A stretch of 64,000 bases of DNA from Pyricularia pennisetigena (Eukaryota; Ascomycota; Sordariomycetes; Magnaporthales; Pyriculariaceae): positions 186,001 through 250,000 of the forward strand of contig NW_021940926.1 of the NCBI RefSeq assembly GCF_004337985.1. Direction: 5' to 3'. A program made the position numbers and the translations under genes. Each line of letters opens with the position of its first letter. Positions within the stretch are counted from its first letter, which is position 1. The notes beneath the pieces were generated by a model, which had not been told where the DNA came from, made no database searches, and saw only the letters and a list, made by a program, of their open reading frames with translations. Shown here piece after piece: positions 50,134 to 60,191 of this stretch.

Positions 50134-53100
50134 GTTATTACGCTAGGGGGATAAAACTCATTTGATATTTTTATCAAATAATTTTACCGGTAAAACCTTT
50201 TTTAATTGGTCGGATAAAAACCCGGTACGGCGGCGTTGCGAAACAAATCCGCCTGCGTTATATTATTTATATTTTTTCGATACGGGATTTTATTATTCGG
50301 TAATGGTTTGGAAATATAAAGAAGAAACAATTTACAAATTAAATGAAAAGGTATACGGGGTAAAATTGCAATAAGAAAAAAGTAAAATGTTTATAATATT
50401 GGAACGTTATTTCCGGAGACGAAACAAAATCGTTTTAAAATATCCGCGGGAATTTATAACGGGGGTTTGTAAAAGAATAAATATCCGGAAACGGTTCCAA
50501 AATATAAATGCGGAAAATGGAGTATTTTCCACGTTAATATATAAATTTGCGGCCGAAAACGAAAAATAAAAATTTCGTCCGGATCCGGTAAATGGTAAAT
50601 TTGCACGCAAACGGTGATTTCGCGTTCGTATAAAAATACCGTTGCAATTAATAAATAATGGCGTAAATTGGAATTTTCGAATTCGGCGTATGAAATAAAT
50701 TGCGTAAATATTTTATTTTTATTAAATAAATTCGAAATAAAATACGGTGTATAAATATTAGGGCGCTCTTTTTTAATAAACGGGTTTTATGTTTTTCGCA
50801 TTATATTATTTAACGTTGAAATAAATATTATATTCTTTCCGGTCCCCCGGTAAATCCGCGTTAAATCCAGTTTTATTCCGTTGCAGTTTTTTATTGCATA
50901 ATAATTACAATGGCCGATTAAAAACGACGTTTTTATAATATTAAACGGTTTCACCCACCGCCCGCACCCGTCAAAAACCCGTTTATTAATAACAACGAAA
51001 ACGGCGACAATAACGACGATAATAAGTCCGGCGATAATAACAAACCGGTTTCGAAATAATTACGTAATGGGCCCGGTATATTTAAAATATCCAAATCAAA
51101 AAAGAATAAAATTCGAAAAATTGGTATAAAAATTATATTGGTAAATTTTTTAAGAATAATAAATACCGCTGCTATTTAATTTTTGATAAATATTTTATTA
51201 TTTGTAAATATATTTGTAACGATATTAAAAGGACGGCTCGAGAAAAAAAGTGCGACCCGCGTTCGAAAATCATCCCAAATTCAATTTTGAAAACAGAATT
51301 GAAATTTCGCTATCCGATATTTCCCAGCGACGGTGCCGCATCGTGCACGCGATAGCGGCGCAAAATGCGGGAATTCCGATAATGGTGGACGACGGCCTAA
51401 CAAAATTGGATTAAAACCGCTATTATCCAAACGCGGAAATTAGCGAATTCGGATTTTTAACGGGTTAACAACGGTATACAATCGATTTAACGACGAATAC
51501 GCAAAATATTAATTTGCAAATTTTCAAACAAATCCGAAATTTTTTAATATAAAAAAACGACCATATAATTTATAAAATAGTGGTTTTCGCCATTTTTTTT
51601 AAAAATACGTTACGGAAATAAATCGAATATAAAATAAACCAACCGTTTATCCGTTAACAATTGCGAAAGATTTTTACAATTTACATTAAAAATTAATTAA
51701 ACAAATCGGTACGAATTTAACCATTACCAAATTTTTATAAGCCGCGCTTACGGTTGCAAATTTTCCAATTATAAATTTTTCCAAAAAATATAAATAAAAA
51801 TTATTTATTAAAATCGGATTTATACCGGTAAAATTCCGAAACCGTATTTACGTCGAAACAATTATTATTATTAATAACGTTTTATATATTAATAACGCAA
51901 TTGCAATCCGGAAATTGCAAAACGGCGATTTAGTCGCCACGTTTAAAAACCAAACGAACAAATATATTAAAAATACGTTTTGGATTCGTACTGTATTTGG
52001 AAATACCGCGTTTGTTAAACCACGAAAAATTGCCCTAATAATAAAAATTTTTTTTGCGAAACGGTTATAAAATAAATACGATATAAATTCGTTTAAAATA
52101 TTAATAAATAGAAAAATTAAACAAATTTACGGTACGGAAATAATAATTGCCAAATATCGGATCCAATTATTCAAAAATAACCAAAATAAAATCGGCCAAT
52201 TATTAATTTTTATTTATATTATAGCCGCCGCCAAATAATTATACGACCGCAATTTATTTTTCGAAAAACAATTGTTCGACGTGGAATTATTTTACCGCGA
52301 AATCACGTTTAAACGCTATTATAAATACCACGGATAAAAATATATAAAAAGATATTGCAAAAATTACGAAAAATGCAAATATTGCGGTACCGGAATTTAT
52401 TAGAGCGGAAAACGCATTTGTTTTTCGGCGAACCCGACGGTTCGAAAATATTATCCCAATTATAAAAATAATTATATAACGTAAAATATTATATATTTTA
52501 TTTTCCAAAAATAAAAACGCAAAATAAAAACCGTTTTTTCGATGCGACCGTTTATAATTTACGCCGAAATTCCGAACCGAAACCACCCGTTTATTTTCCA
52601 AATTAATTTAAAAAATATTCCGAACCCGACGGTCCAAAAAACCCGCGGTAAACCCCGAAACGGATTCGCAACGTTTTCGACGAAATTCCAACGCGATTTT
52701 TTTTTTTTCAATTCCAAACCAACCAATTTAACAATTTTTATAAATAACGAACCCAATTTTCCCATTGCGTTATAATAATTATATTCGCTATATAAAATAT
52801 ATAAAAATTTAAATATAATTTAACGGTTGCGTTACGAAATAATATTAATATTATCGCAATTTAAAAATTTTGGCACAATTTATAAAATGGAAAATTATTT
52901 TTTTTAAAATTATATAAATACCGGACGGTCGAAAACGGCGGTAAAACTGCGATATATATTAGCAAACGGTGGAAACTCGCTTCGTATATAATAAAATTCG
53001 GTATTAATTAATATTTTATTATTTACGGCGAAAACGAATAAACTATAATTTTATAATCCATATATTTTCCAAAACGCAAACCCGAAATAATTTGGAAATT

Positions 53101-54015
53101 TCCGTTATACGAATTCGCCGGAAATATTTTTCGGAACCATTATATATTCGCAGAAAATTTTAATATAAAATATTTTTTTTAAAATATATACGGTAGGGAA
53201 ATTTCCGATTCGGACGTTTTTATATTAATTGCAATACTGTAACGTTTTGTTTTCGTTATACCTTTCGAAAAAATAACGAAATTATATTTAACTTACGCAA
53301 ATTTAATTTTGGATTTATTTTGGATTTCCGAATTATTACGCGTATAATATAAGAATAAATTCGATTGGTTTGGATCCAATTATTTAATAATAAAAATCAA
53401 TATTAATTCCGGTACGGTTTTTGCATTTCCAATAATTAAAAAATGGTATTAATTTTTTATAAACGACGGATTTGTCGAAACCGAAACCTGGGTTAAATTA
53501 AAAAAAATTTTCCAATTTTATACCGAAAACCAATTTAACGAAACCGTTAAATAGTTAATACGGATTTTTACCGATATTATATAATTAATTATACCTAAAA
53601 AAACCGCCAATACCGGAAAAAAAATTCCAAAATAAATATTTTATATATATATTATTTACAAACGGGAAAAAACCGTTATACAATTTTTTATACGGAACCG
53701 GAATAAATATACGGCGGTTAAATATAAAAAAACGATAAATAACCGGAAAAAAACAATTAACCAATTTTTTCGCGCGTTATGGAAACGTATTTTCGCCGCA
53801 ATTTCGAACGATTATAAAATTTTTTGGAATTTGGAAAAATGGGTACGTTTAAAAAATTAAATTTTTCCAAAAACCGATATTATATTTGCGTTAAAACGCC
53901 GGAAAACCAATCCAAATATTATAACAAATCCGGTCCAAAAACAGCGATTTTATCCGAACGATTTTTCCCCAATCCGCCCGTTTTATTAAATAATATTTTA
54001 TTTATCGACCAATAA
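50134..54015 (+). mobile_element. LINE 5' half: ORF1, endonuclease, linker
   Basis: Starts at the LINE 5' motif (TTATTACGCTAGGGGG) and passes through ORF1 (50300-51210, including the acidic Asn/Asp stretch near 50990). A deletion then removes the ORF1 3' part. ORF2 begins near 51230 in the same orientation. The end of the endonuclease reads LDLFWISEL and GSNYLIIKI (53300-53400). Frame 53824-54015 is the pre-RT linker with AILSERFFPNPPVLL. The RT half is missing: the chromovirus LTR starts at 54016. This copy fixes the gene order of the family. Confidence 0.75.
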
Positions 54016-54230
54016 TGTCACGGCCAGGCATACATTGGAGAACCTCAGTGTATTAGGCGCTATCGACGAAAATTCTAAACTGAAGAGAAGAGAGAAATTA
54101 CAATTGACGGCGCGCTGGAGAGACGCGTTTTAAATCCGGGGTGAGTGGACCCTTTGCACGCCCTGGGCCTAGTGTGGCTGGTGAGTGGAGTGGTGATTCT
54201 GAGGGTGGGTCTGGTGGCCTAATCCTCACA
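54016..54230 (-). repeat. Chromovirus 3' LTR
   Basis: 215 bp, TGTGAGGA...GTGACA on the coding strand; identical base for base to 59921-60135. Confidence 0.97.
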
Positions 54231-54242
54231 TTACCCCCCTCC
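54231..54242 (-). other. Chromovirus polypurine tract
   Basis: GGAGGGGGGTAA on the coding strand directly abuts the 3' LTR. It is the expected plus-strand primer site. Confidence 0.8.
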
Positions 54243-54281
54243 AAGGCCTGATCGACGCAGGCGGTCAGGGTCTTGAGTTTG

Positions 54282-57200
54282 TCACGTGTGTCTCCTCGGG
54301 GCCTTCCGCCGCTCTCGTGTCTTTTTCACATCATGCTCGGCAACATTGTCCTCGGGTCCGTCCTCCGCAAAAACATCCTCTGCTGCGCTCCTGATCCATT
54401 GTTGCAAATTTACCCGAGGTCCTGCTGCGTCCGGGTACTCCCTGTGAAAGGTATCCAGCAGTACTGGTGAATTTTTCAAGTCGCGGGCCTCATACCATGT
54501 CTCATCAGGGTCGAGTCCGACCCACGATACCTGATATTGCAACGTCTTTTTTCGTCCGAATAGTCGCGAGGCCAACACTTGCTCCACCTCCCACTCCGGT
54601 TCTCCGTTAATTTCGACCGGTGGTTCCGGCTTTTGATACTGCTGAGGTAATGGATCCGTTGCTGCCTTGCGCAGTCGGCTGGCGTGGAACAGCTTACTAC
54701 CTTTATACCAGGCAGGGGTGTCGAGAACGAAGCTGTGGCCCTTTTCCTCGAGAATCGTCCATGGTCCTGCATTTTGCGAGTCCAACTTGGTCGTAGGAGC
54801 TTCGGTGGAAAAACCCTTTTTGCTAACGTAAACCGCATCTCCCACCGTAAAGTCGACCGGTCGCCGCTTCTTATTAGCCTGCCTCTGTTGCTCTATCTGC
54901 GCTCCGAGTCCGTTGTTGCGGGCCAGTTCCTGAGCTTGCCGGGCTTGGCGGACCATTTCCAGCGCCTTTTGTTGCTGACCGGTCTCCAGGTCTTCTTCGG
55001 GTAAAGGTAGAGAGAGCGGGTCTCTAGGGCGAGCTCCTGTTTCTGCTTCGATCGGTGCCATGCCAATAGAGGCGTGAACGGACGAGTTGTGGCCGAAGTC
55101 GAAAGCGGGGATATGCCGTCGCCAATTCGTTTGGTATTTGTCTACATAAAAGCGCATTTTCTGATCCAATTCAGCGTTGGTAATTTCGACGCTGCCCTGA
55201 CTTTGAGGGTGGCGGGCGCTTCCATGTTTATGCTTTGTTCCTGTCAACTCGTTTAGAGTGTTTAGGAACTCGGATATAAACGGTCCGGCGTTGTCGGAAA
55301 GCCATAAATCGGGGACGCCTTTCCAACGGTACACGGTCTGATAATACCGCATGGCCAAGGTCTCCGCGGTGTCCGTCTTTTTTCCCGGTAGGGTGGCCAA
55401 AAGTTTGGTCAATCGGCAGATGAAGACCCAGACGTAATTATAGCCTTCTTTATCCTTGGGCATATCTTTGCCGTCTACCATTACGTGCTGCCAACACCGT
55501 CTAGGGATCTCCAGTGGGTGCAACAGCCCAGGCGTCTTATCATGTCGTACCTTGTTGCGTTGACATTCGCGACAATTCTTAATGTAGCGTTTGACGTCTC
55601 GATTTCGGTCGGGCCACCAATAGTCCTTTTTCAGGCGGCTGAGGGTTTTATTCTGGCCTCCATGGCCGAAGATCTTGGGCTCATGAGCTTCGCGGATGAG
55701 AGCCGTTCTTAAGAAGATTTTGCCATCCTGGGTAGTCTCGGGTACCGTTAACAAATTGTCGTGGTGACCTAGGTTCTGTTTCAGGTTTTCTTCCAGGATA
55801 AGGGCCACCAGGTCAGCTCCCTGCGGTGCGGAGGGTTCCAAGTTGCTAATGGTTGGAAGAGGTTCGCCGGGTCGGGAGTCGATCTTTTCTGGAGGGATTA
55901 GTGCAATGGTGCGGTCTAACACAGCTCGGGCCTTGACCGTAGGGTTGTCGATGGTTTTGCGCGAAAGGGCATCGGCTGCCACATTATCCTTGCCGGGACG
56001 GTATTTAAAGGTGATGTCGAAGTTGGCCAGGTAGTCAGCCCATCGTATCTGGCGAGCGGACAAAAGTTTCTTGGTCGACCAATAAATTAGGGCCTGGTGA
56101 TCGGTGAAAACACAGAACTTGGTACCCAACAGGGCTGGTTCGAAGTCCTTTAGCGTATTAATCACAGCTAATAGCTCCTGGTCCTGAATCGGATAGTTTT
56201 GTTCAGCAGGGGACATGGTTTTGGACGAATAGCCGATTGGCTTCCAGCTGCCATCGTCCTGTTGCTGCCACACGACACCGGCGGTGGCCCTGCCACTGGC
56301 GTCGGTGTCCATCCTGACAGGCATACCGGGTTTGAAGAAACTCATCACGGGGGCGGTGACCACCAGTTGTTTCAGCGCTTCAAAGGCAGATTTCTGCTCG
56401 GGGCCTCTTTCGAACGGGACTCCCTTTTTCAATAATCGGGTCAGAGGTTCTGCTTGTTCGCTGGCGTGATGGCAGAACGTCCGAACGAAATTGCATAAGC
56501 CTAGGAAGGATCGTACTGCCGAAACGGAGGTGACGTCGTCCCATTGCCAGCTGGTGATGGCTTCGACCTTTTTGGGGTCGATGCGGATACCTTTACCGAT
56601 CTCTAGAAGTAAACCCAGGTACTCGATTTCGAAAACGCCGAAACTTGACTTTTTGATATCGCCTTGGAGTCCGGCTTTGTGCAGCCTGTAAATAACCTCC
56701 TCGGTTTGCTCAAAATGGACTTGCTCCGATTTGTCCTCGGTATAAATCAACACGTCGTCTGCGTAGGCGCTCGCGAAAGCGTCCAGCAGTTCATTAAGCT
56801 GAGCGTTGATAAAAGCTTGGAACCAGGCGGGTCCGACCTTCAGTCCAAAGGGTAGGACCTTCCACTGAAATGTGCCTTGTCGCGTTTTGAACGCCGTTAA
56901 ATACCGTGACTTCGGATCCATTAGCAATCTGTTAAAAGCTCGAATAATGTCGATCTTGGTCATCCTCCGGGCTTTTCCACACTTGCTCAACGTCCCGGCC
57001 ACGTCGGGGGCAAGTACTTGTCGTCCTTTGATGAATTTGTTTACCCATCGGTAATCCACACAAAAACGCTGCTCCTTCGATTGCGGTTTAGGAACGAACA
57101 AAGTCGAAGCTGCGGTCTCCTCCATTGTCCGTTCAATGAAATCGATCCTCAGAAGTTCGTCGATGGTTTCCTTTTCCAACTCCATCATCGCGAAAGGGGT

Positions 57201-58199
57201 CGAATAGCGGGCTGGCCTCCCCTCCAAAGGTTTCTCGAGTTCCAAAACCACGTCGAAGCCGGGTCGGCTAGGCGGGAGAATCGTCGACGCCTTTTTGGAA
57301 AAGAAACCTTCAAGGTGAGCAAGCGCTTTGGGTAACTTGGCTCGTACTTGCGCGATGTGCTCCGGGTCTTCGCCTGCAGGAAATGGAATGGGATGTCCAT
57401 CGTGAGTCTTGTTCCATTGCAGGGCTGATACCGCATTGAGGCTGGTTGTAGGCGTATCGTTTACTGGTACCAGCGGTATAGGCTCCGTGGGTAACGGGGA
57501 TCGCTTCCATCGATCTTGACGTGGGTCGTTAAGAAGGGCACAAATATTTGCTGGCAGGGCTTTGTTGGAAACGGTCTTTGGGATAGTCGGAAAGACGCTA
57601 ATTTCTGCGATCTGAGCCTGGTTTCCGTGTTGGCGTTTAGGGCCTTGAAGTATCTTGCGGACCTGGATGCGACGGTCTTCTTGTTCCATCTTGCGGTCCC
57701 GGCGGACTGCGTCAGCTTGGGCCTCGAGGTCCAGAGGCGGATTTGAGCGTTGTACAACGATTGCCGGTGAGTATTGGGCCATGGCGGGCAGGTCGTTGGG
57801 CCAAACGAAGCTGCGGGTAGCTGGGAATAAGCCTACTCGATGCTTCGTCCACCATTCTTGTCCGATAAACACATCGTGTGCCGTCTCGAGGAGGATAAAT
57901 TTCTGCCGTGGGAATTGTCGTCCGTCGATTTGCAAAGTGAGCCGAAGGTATTCGGTGGCTCTTGCGGTAACCTTCCGGTTAAAATCTCCAAAGTCCAAAG
58001 GTTTGGGGAGCTTTTTGATAGGTAGCTCTAAACGTTGGGCGACCTTTTTCGCGAGGCTCGGTCGAATGGATAAGTACACATCTGCTCCGGTGTCACAGAG
58101 AGCTTGGGCGTTGAGACCACGACCTTTGTCTTGCAATTGAATGGAAGCAAGAAAGGTGTTTAATTTAGGTGATCTATCGATTTTAGCTATCTGAGGCAT
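54282..58199 (-). CDS. pol: Chromovirus Pol polyprotein (PR-RT-RH-IN-chromodomain)
   Basis: 1305 residues, intact. Protease with DTGA at 36-39. RT about 360-540, with VDYRWVNKF at 381-389, LPFGLKVGPAWFQ at 449-461 and catalytic YADD at 479-482. RNase H about 625-750, with D631, E675, D700 and the closing RPGKDNVAADALSR. Integrase: zinc motif H839, H846, C876, C879; catalytic D909, D969 and E1005 (35 residues between the last two); GPW of the GPY/F module at 1145-1147. A chromodomain about 1200-1255 (EWEVEQVLASRLFG, YQVSWVGLDPDETWYEARDL) would tether integration to histone marks. The frame is -1 to gag and open only from a TGA a few codons before the gag stop; the chosen ATG is the first available. 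Reinitiation or frameshifting is needed for expression. Confidence 0.95.
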   Translation of the reverse strand: MPQIAKIDRSPKLNTFLASIQLQDKGRGLNAQALCDTGADVYLSIRPSLAKKVAQRLELPIKKLPKPLDFGDFNRKVTARATEYLRLTLQIDGRQFPRQKFILLETAHDVFIGQEWWTKHRVGLFPATRSFVWPNDLPAMAQYSPAIVVQRSNPPLDLEAQADAVRRDRKMEQEDRRIQVRKILQGPKRQHGNQAQIAEISVFPTIPKTVSNKALPANICALLNDPRQDRWKRSPLPTEPIPLVPVNDTPTTSLNAVSALQWNKTHDGHPIPFPAGEDPEHIAQVRAKLPKALAHLEGFFSKKASTILPPSRPGFDVVLELEKPLEGRPARYSTPFAMMELEKETIDELLRIDFIERTMEETAASTLFVPKPQSKEQRFCVDYRWVNKFIKGRQVLAPDVAGTLSKCGKARRMTKIDIIRAFNRLLMDPKSRYLTAFKTRQGTFQWKVLPFGLKVGPAWFQAFINAQLNELLDAFASAYADDVLIYTEDKSEQVHFEQTEEVIYRLHKAGLQGDIKKSSFGVFEIEYLGLLLEIGKGIRIDPKKVEAITSWQWDDVTSVSAVRSFLGLCNFVRTFCHHASEQAEPLTRLLKKGVPFERGPEQKSAFEALKQLVVTAPVMSFFKPGMPVRMDTDASGRATAGVVWQQQDDGSWKPIGYSSKTMSPAEQNYPIQDQELLAVINTLKDFEPALLGTKFCVFTDHQALIYWSTKKLLSARQIRWADYLANFDITFKYRPGKDNVAADALSRKTIDNPTVKARAVLDRTIALIPPEKIDSRPGEPLPTISNLEPSAPQGADLVALILEENLKQNLGHHDNLLTVPETTQDGKIFLRTALIREAHEPKIFGHGGQNKTLSRLKKDYWWPDRNRDVKRYIKNCRECQRNKVRHDKTPGLLHPLEIPRRCWQHVMVDGKDMPKDKEGYNYVWVFICRLTKLLATLPGKKTDTAETLAMRYYQTVYRWKGVPDLWLSDNAGPFISEFLNTLNELTGTKHKHGSARHPQSQGSVEITNAELDQKMRFYVDKYQTNWRRHIPAFDFGHNSSVHASIGMAPIEAETGARPRDPLSLPLPEEDLETGQQQKALEMVRQARQAQELARNNGLGAQIEQQRQANKKRRPVDFTVGDAVYVSKKGFSTEAPTTKLDSQNAGPWTILEEKGHSFVLDTPAWYKGSKLFHASRLRKAATDPLPQQYQKPEPPVEINGEPEWEVEQVLASRLFGRKKTLQYQVSWVGLDPDETWYEARDLKNSPVLLDTFHREYPDAAGPRVNLQQWIRSAAEDVFAEDGPEDNVAEHDVKKTRERRKAPRRHT

Positions 58200-58228
58200 G
58201 CAGACTGCCGAGGAGACTTCCGGCAGCC

Positions 58229-59782
58229 TTAGCAGTTTTCCGAATCAGACGAGGAAGATAAGCTGTGGCCGGATCGTCCACAAGCCTCTCGATCGCCTTC
58301 GTGTTGAAGGGCGAGAACGGCGGCGATGTGAGCGGCCTTTTCGGGGCAATTGCGTGCCAGGTGCCCGGCTTCTTTGCAAATGAAGCATCTACCCTCAGTG
58401 ACCAATTTGGCGTTTTCTCTGCTGGGCGACTTCGGGGCGTCAATGGTCTGTGTGCGGGTTTGGTTCTTGGCTTCCTGGCTGTGCCGGCGATTCTCGCGTC
58501 GACGCTGTTTGCGTTCGGCGCTGGCTGAACGCTCACGGCGCTCTTCCCTCTTTTTGCGGTTTTCGCGGAGCTCCTCCCAAGCGCGTTGTTGGGCCAGCGC
58601 CGAGTTCGCAACTTCTCCGGCAAAGGTTTCGTACGAGATATTTGGGTCTTTGGATAGGCTGAGAAGCTGGGGGTTCAGGTTGGCAGGAATGTGCTCATAG
58701 AGAACCAATTTGCGTTCCGTTTTGGCAATGTTGGCTTTATCGGCTAGGCTGTTAACCTTGCCAATAAACTGGTGGATGTCTGTTGATTTGTCCGACAGAT
58801 TAAACTTTAGGTGACGAAGCTCCTCACGGGCTTTGGAGGCTTGATTGTCATCGTGGTAAACAGCGGCTAGGGTCGCGACCATTTCGGCTGCGCTGCTGAA
58901 AGGCATAATGGTGGATTCATAGCGGCCTTGGATAAGGTCGTTGGCAAGCCCTTCAGTGAGGGAATTGATCACCGCCATGCGGCTTCTTTCTGTTTTATAA
59001 GTTTCGTCGTCCTCTACAAATTTATCTGCGATTTTGGTGATCCATTTATCAAAACGATCCTTATCACCATCAAACATGCCGGGGTCGATGCCGGCTTTAC
59101 GTGCCGTCCTGTCGTAGGCAGGGTTTTTAGCATTTTGGTTACTTCCGTAAGGCTTAAATGCTGTCCGGGCAGCGATACCATGGGGCTTAAACTCAGCCCC
59201 TCCAAAGGCGCTGTTCAAAGGCGTAATACCGCGGGTTTGACGGGTGGCATTGTTACTCGGGGTGGCAAGCTGGTCTTTAAGTTGGGCAATGGTGGCCAAA
59301 AGATCTTGCAGCTGTGATTGAGTGATGGTAGCCTGGCCGGTTGTGCTTTCGCTTTCGTCTGCCATTTCGCTTCTCATTTGGGCGGCAGGCGAGGGCGCTC
59401 TGCTTGGAGATTTCGGAATTTCGTTCCTGCCGTCTGACGTTTTGGCAGAAGGTTGGTGGGGAGGGCTTCGCGCCTCTCCTGGGTGCTCAGAAACTGACTC
59501 GTACTCGTACGATCCGTCAACTTCGATGCTGTCGACTGGCTGATCTTGCTCTGTGTCGGATTGGGGCTCAACGGGCTCTTCAGGCTCTGTGTTGGCGCTG
59601 GTAGGAGCGGGCTCTACTGGCTCTGGGCTCACTGGGGCAATTGTAATCTCTCCGTTTTGATCCGAACCTTCGGTGTTGGGAATAGCAGTGCCGGAAGCCA
59701 AATTATCTGGCTTTGCTGAGTTTGCGTTTGTTACGCGTTGGGATTGGCGAATCGGTGGGCCGTAATTCTTACGCGGCGACAT
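58229..59782 (-). CDS. gag: Chromovirus Gag
   Basis: Structural protein of 517 residues that would form the virus-like particle and bind element RNA. Residues 1-150 are acidic and Pro/Ser/Glu-rich, probably disordered. About 230-400 is the retrotransposon capsid region, with FDGDKDRFDKWITKIADKF at 237-255 and LRHLKFNLSD near 322-331. About 403-440 is a strongly basic Arg/Glu/Lys stretch, followed by a zinc knuckle C466-x2-C469-x4-H474-x4-C479 (CFICKEAGHLARNC). The first ATG lies 126 nt after the primer site and is the natural start. It ends in TAA at 58231-58229, 29 nt before the pol ATG and in another frame. Undamaged, normal length for the group. Confidence 0.93.
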   Translation of the reverse strand: MSPRKNYGPPIRQSQRVTNANSAKPDNLASGTAIPNTEGSDQNGEITIAPVSPEPVEPAPTSANTEPEEPVEPQSDTEQDQPVDSIEVDGSYEYESVSEHPGEARSPPHQPSAKTSDGRNEIPKSPSRAPSPAAQMRSEMADESESTTGQATITQSQLQDLLATIAQLKDQLATPSNNATRQTRGITPLNSAFGGAEFKPHGIAARTAFKPYGSNQNAKNPAYDRTARKAGIDPGMFDGDKDRFDKWITKIADKFVEDDETYKTERSRMAVINSLTEGLANDLIQGRYESTIMPFSSAAEMVATLAAVYHDDNQASKAREELRHLKFNLSDKSTDIHQFIGKVNSLADKANIAKTERKLVLYEHIPANLNPQLLSLSKDPNISYETFAGEVANSALAQQRAWEELRENRKKREERRERSASAERKQRRRENRRHSQEAKNQTRTQTIDAPKSPSRENAKLVTEGRCFICKEAGHLARNCPEKAAHIAAVLALQHEGDREACGRSGHSLSSSSDSENC

Positions 59783-59908
59783 TGATTTCGCGAATGGTGT
59801 CCTCTGTTTCTGTGGCCTAGTTTACCGTCGCGCACAGCCGACGTAGTGAATGATTGAATGAAGGGATTGAACGATATATTTTAATTGCTTCACCAGCAAA
59901 TCGTAGTG
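59783..59908 (-). other. Chromovirus leader between primer site and gag
   Basis: 126-nt untranslated leader with no recognised elements; may hold packaging signals. Confidence 0.6.
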
Positions 59909-59919
59909 AGTTTAGAATT
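59909..59919 (-). other. Chromovirus primer binding site (self-priming)
   Basis: AATTCTAAACT on the coding strand, one base after the LTR. It is complementary over all 11 nt to the predicted mRNA 5' end rather than to a recognisable tRNA 3' end. Confidence 0.8.
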
Positions 59920-59975
59920 ATGTCACGGCCAGGCATACATTGGAGAACCTCAGTGTATTAGGCGCTATCGACGAA

Positions 59976-59986
59976 AATTCTAAACT
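59976..59986 (-). promoter_or_regulatory. Predicted mRNA 5' end / self-primer
   Basis: AGTTTAGAATT on the coding strand, exactly complementary to the primer binding site 67 nt further on. In Tf1 the first 11 nt of the mRNA are the primer, so 59986 is the predicted transcription start. The same sequence in the 3' LTR is at 54071-54081. Confidence 0.65.
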
Positions 59987-60032
59987 GAAGAGAAGAGAGA
60001 AATTACAATTGACGGCGCGCTGGAGAGACGCG

Positions 60033-60040
60033 TTTTAAAT
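60033..60040 (-). promoter_or_regulatory. Putative TATA box of the chromovirus LTR
   Basis: ATTTAAAA on the coding strand, 46 nt upstream of the predicted mRNA start at 59986. The RIPed gypsy A LTR has nearly the same TATA-to-start spacing. Confidence 0.45.
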
Positions 60041-60135
60041 CCGGGGTGAGTGGACCCTTTGCACGCCCTGGGCCTAGTGTGGCTGGTGAGTGGAGTGGTG
60101 ATTCTGAGGGTGGGTCTGGTGGCCTAATCCTCACA

Positions 60136-60191
60136 CAAATTTGGATATTACGCCACCCAATATTTTCAATAAAAGTTAATCGCAACGTCCC
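60136..60191 (+). mobile_element. Short gypsy family A fragment
   Basis: About 56 bp align with A1 around 1843-1890 (shared CAAATTT, ATTACGC, CACCCAATATTT-like pieces and TCGCAACGT) with transitions. It starts exactly at the chromovirus LTR end and fades beyond about 60191. Confidence 0.6.

Larger units (their letters stand above)
54016..60135 (-). mobile_element. Intact chromovirus (Ty3/gypsy, Tf1/sushi-type priming)
   Basis: A 6120-bp element in reverse orientation with identical 215-bp LTRs, a primer site, gag, pol and a polypurine tract, all undamaged. GC content is about 50% and no RIP signature is visible. The C-terminal chromodomain places it among chromoviruses, whose integrases are targeted to modified histones. 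Internal order on the minus strand: 5' LTR 60135-59921, primer site 59919-59909, gag 59782-58229, pol 58199-54282, polypurine tract 54242-54231, 3' LTR 54230-54016. It is probably young and potentially active. There is no 5-bp target duplication. Confidence 0.95.
59921..60135 (-). repeat. Chromovirus 5' LTR
   Basis: Identical to the 3' LTR. U3 would be about 60135-59987 and R-U5 59986-59921 if transcription starts at the self-primer sequence. Confidence 0.97.

Noticed and set aside
55074..58140. Many plus-strand frames of 60-161 codons (for example 57655-58140, 56199-56435)
   Set aside because: They lie antisense to the intact pol ORF, have no motifs, and are explained by the codon use of pol.
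58183..58623. 146-codon minus frame between gag and pol
   Set aside because: It overlaps the gag 3' end and the pol 5' end in the third frame, is Arg/Lys/Pro-rich without motifs, and looks like an out-of-frame shadow of the zinc-knuckle region.
59909..59919. tRNA-primed reverse transcription of the chromovirus
   Set aside because: The 11 nt match the element's own LTR exactly and do not end in the TGG expected opposite a tRNA CCA end.
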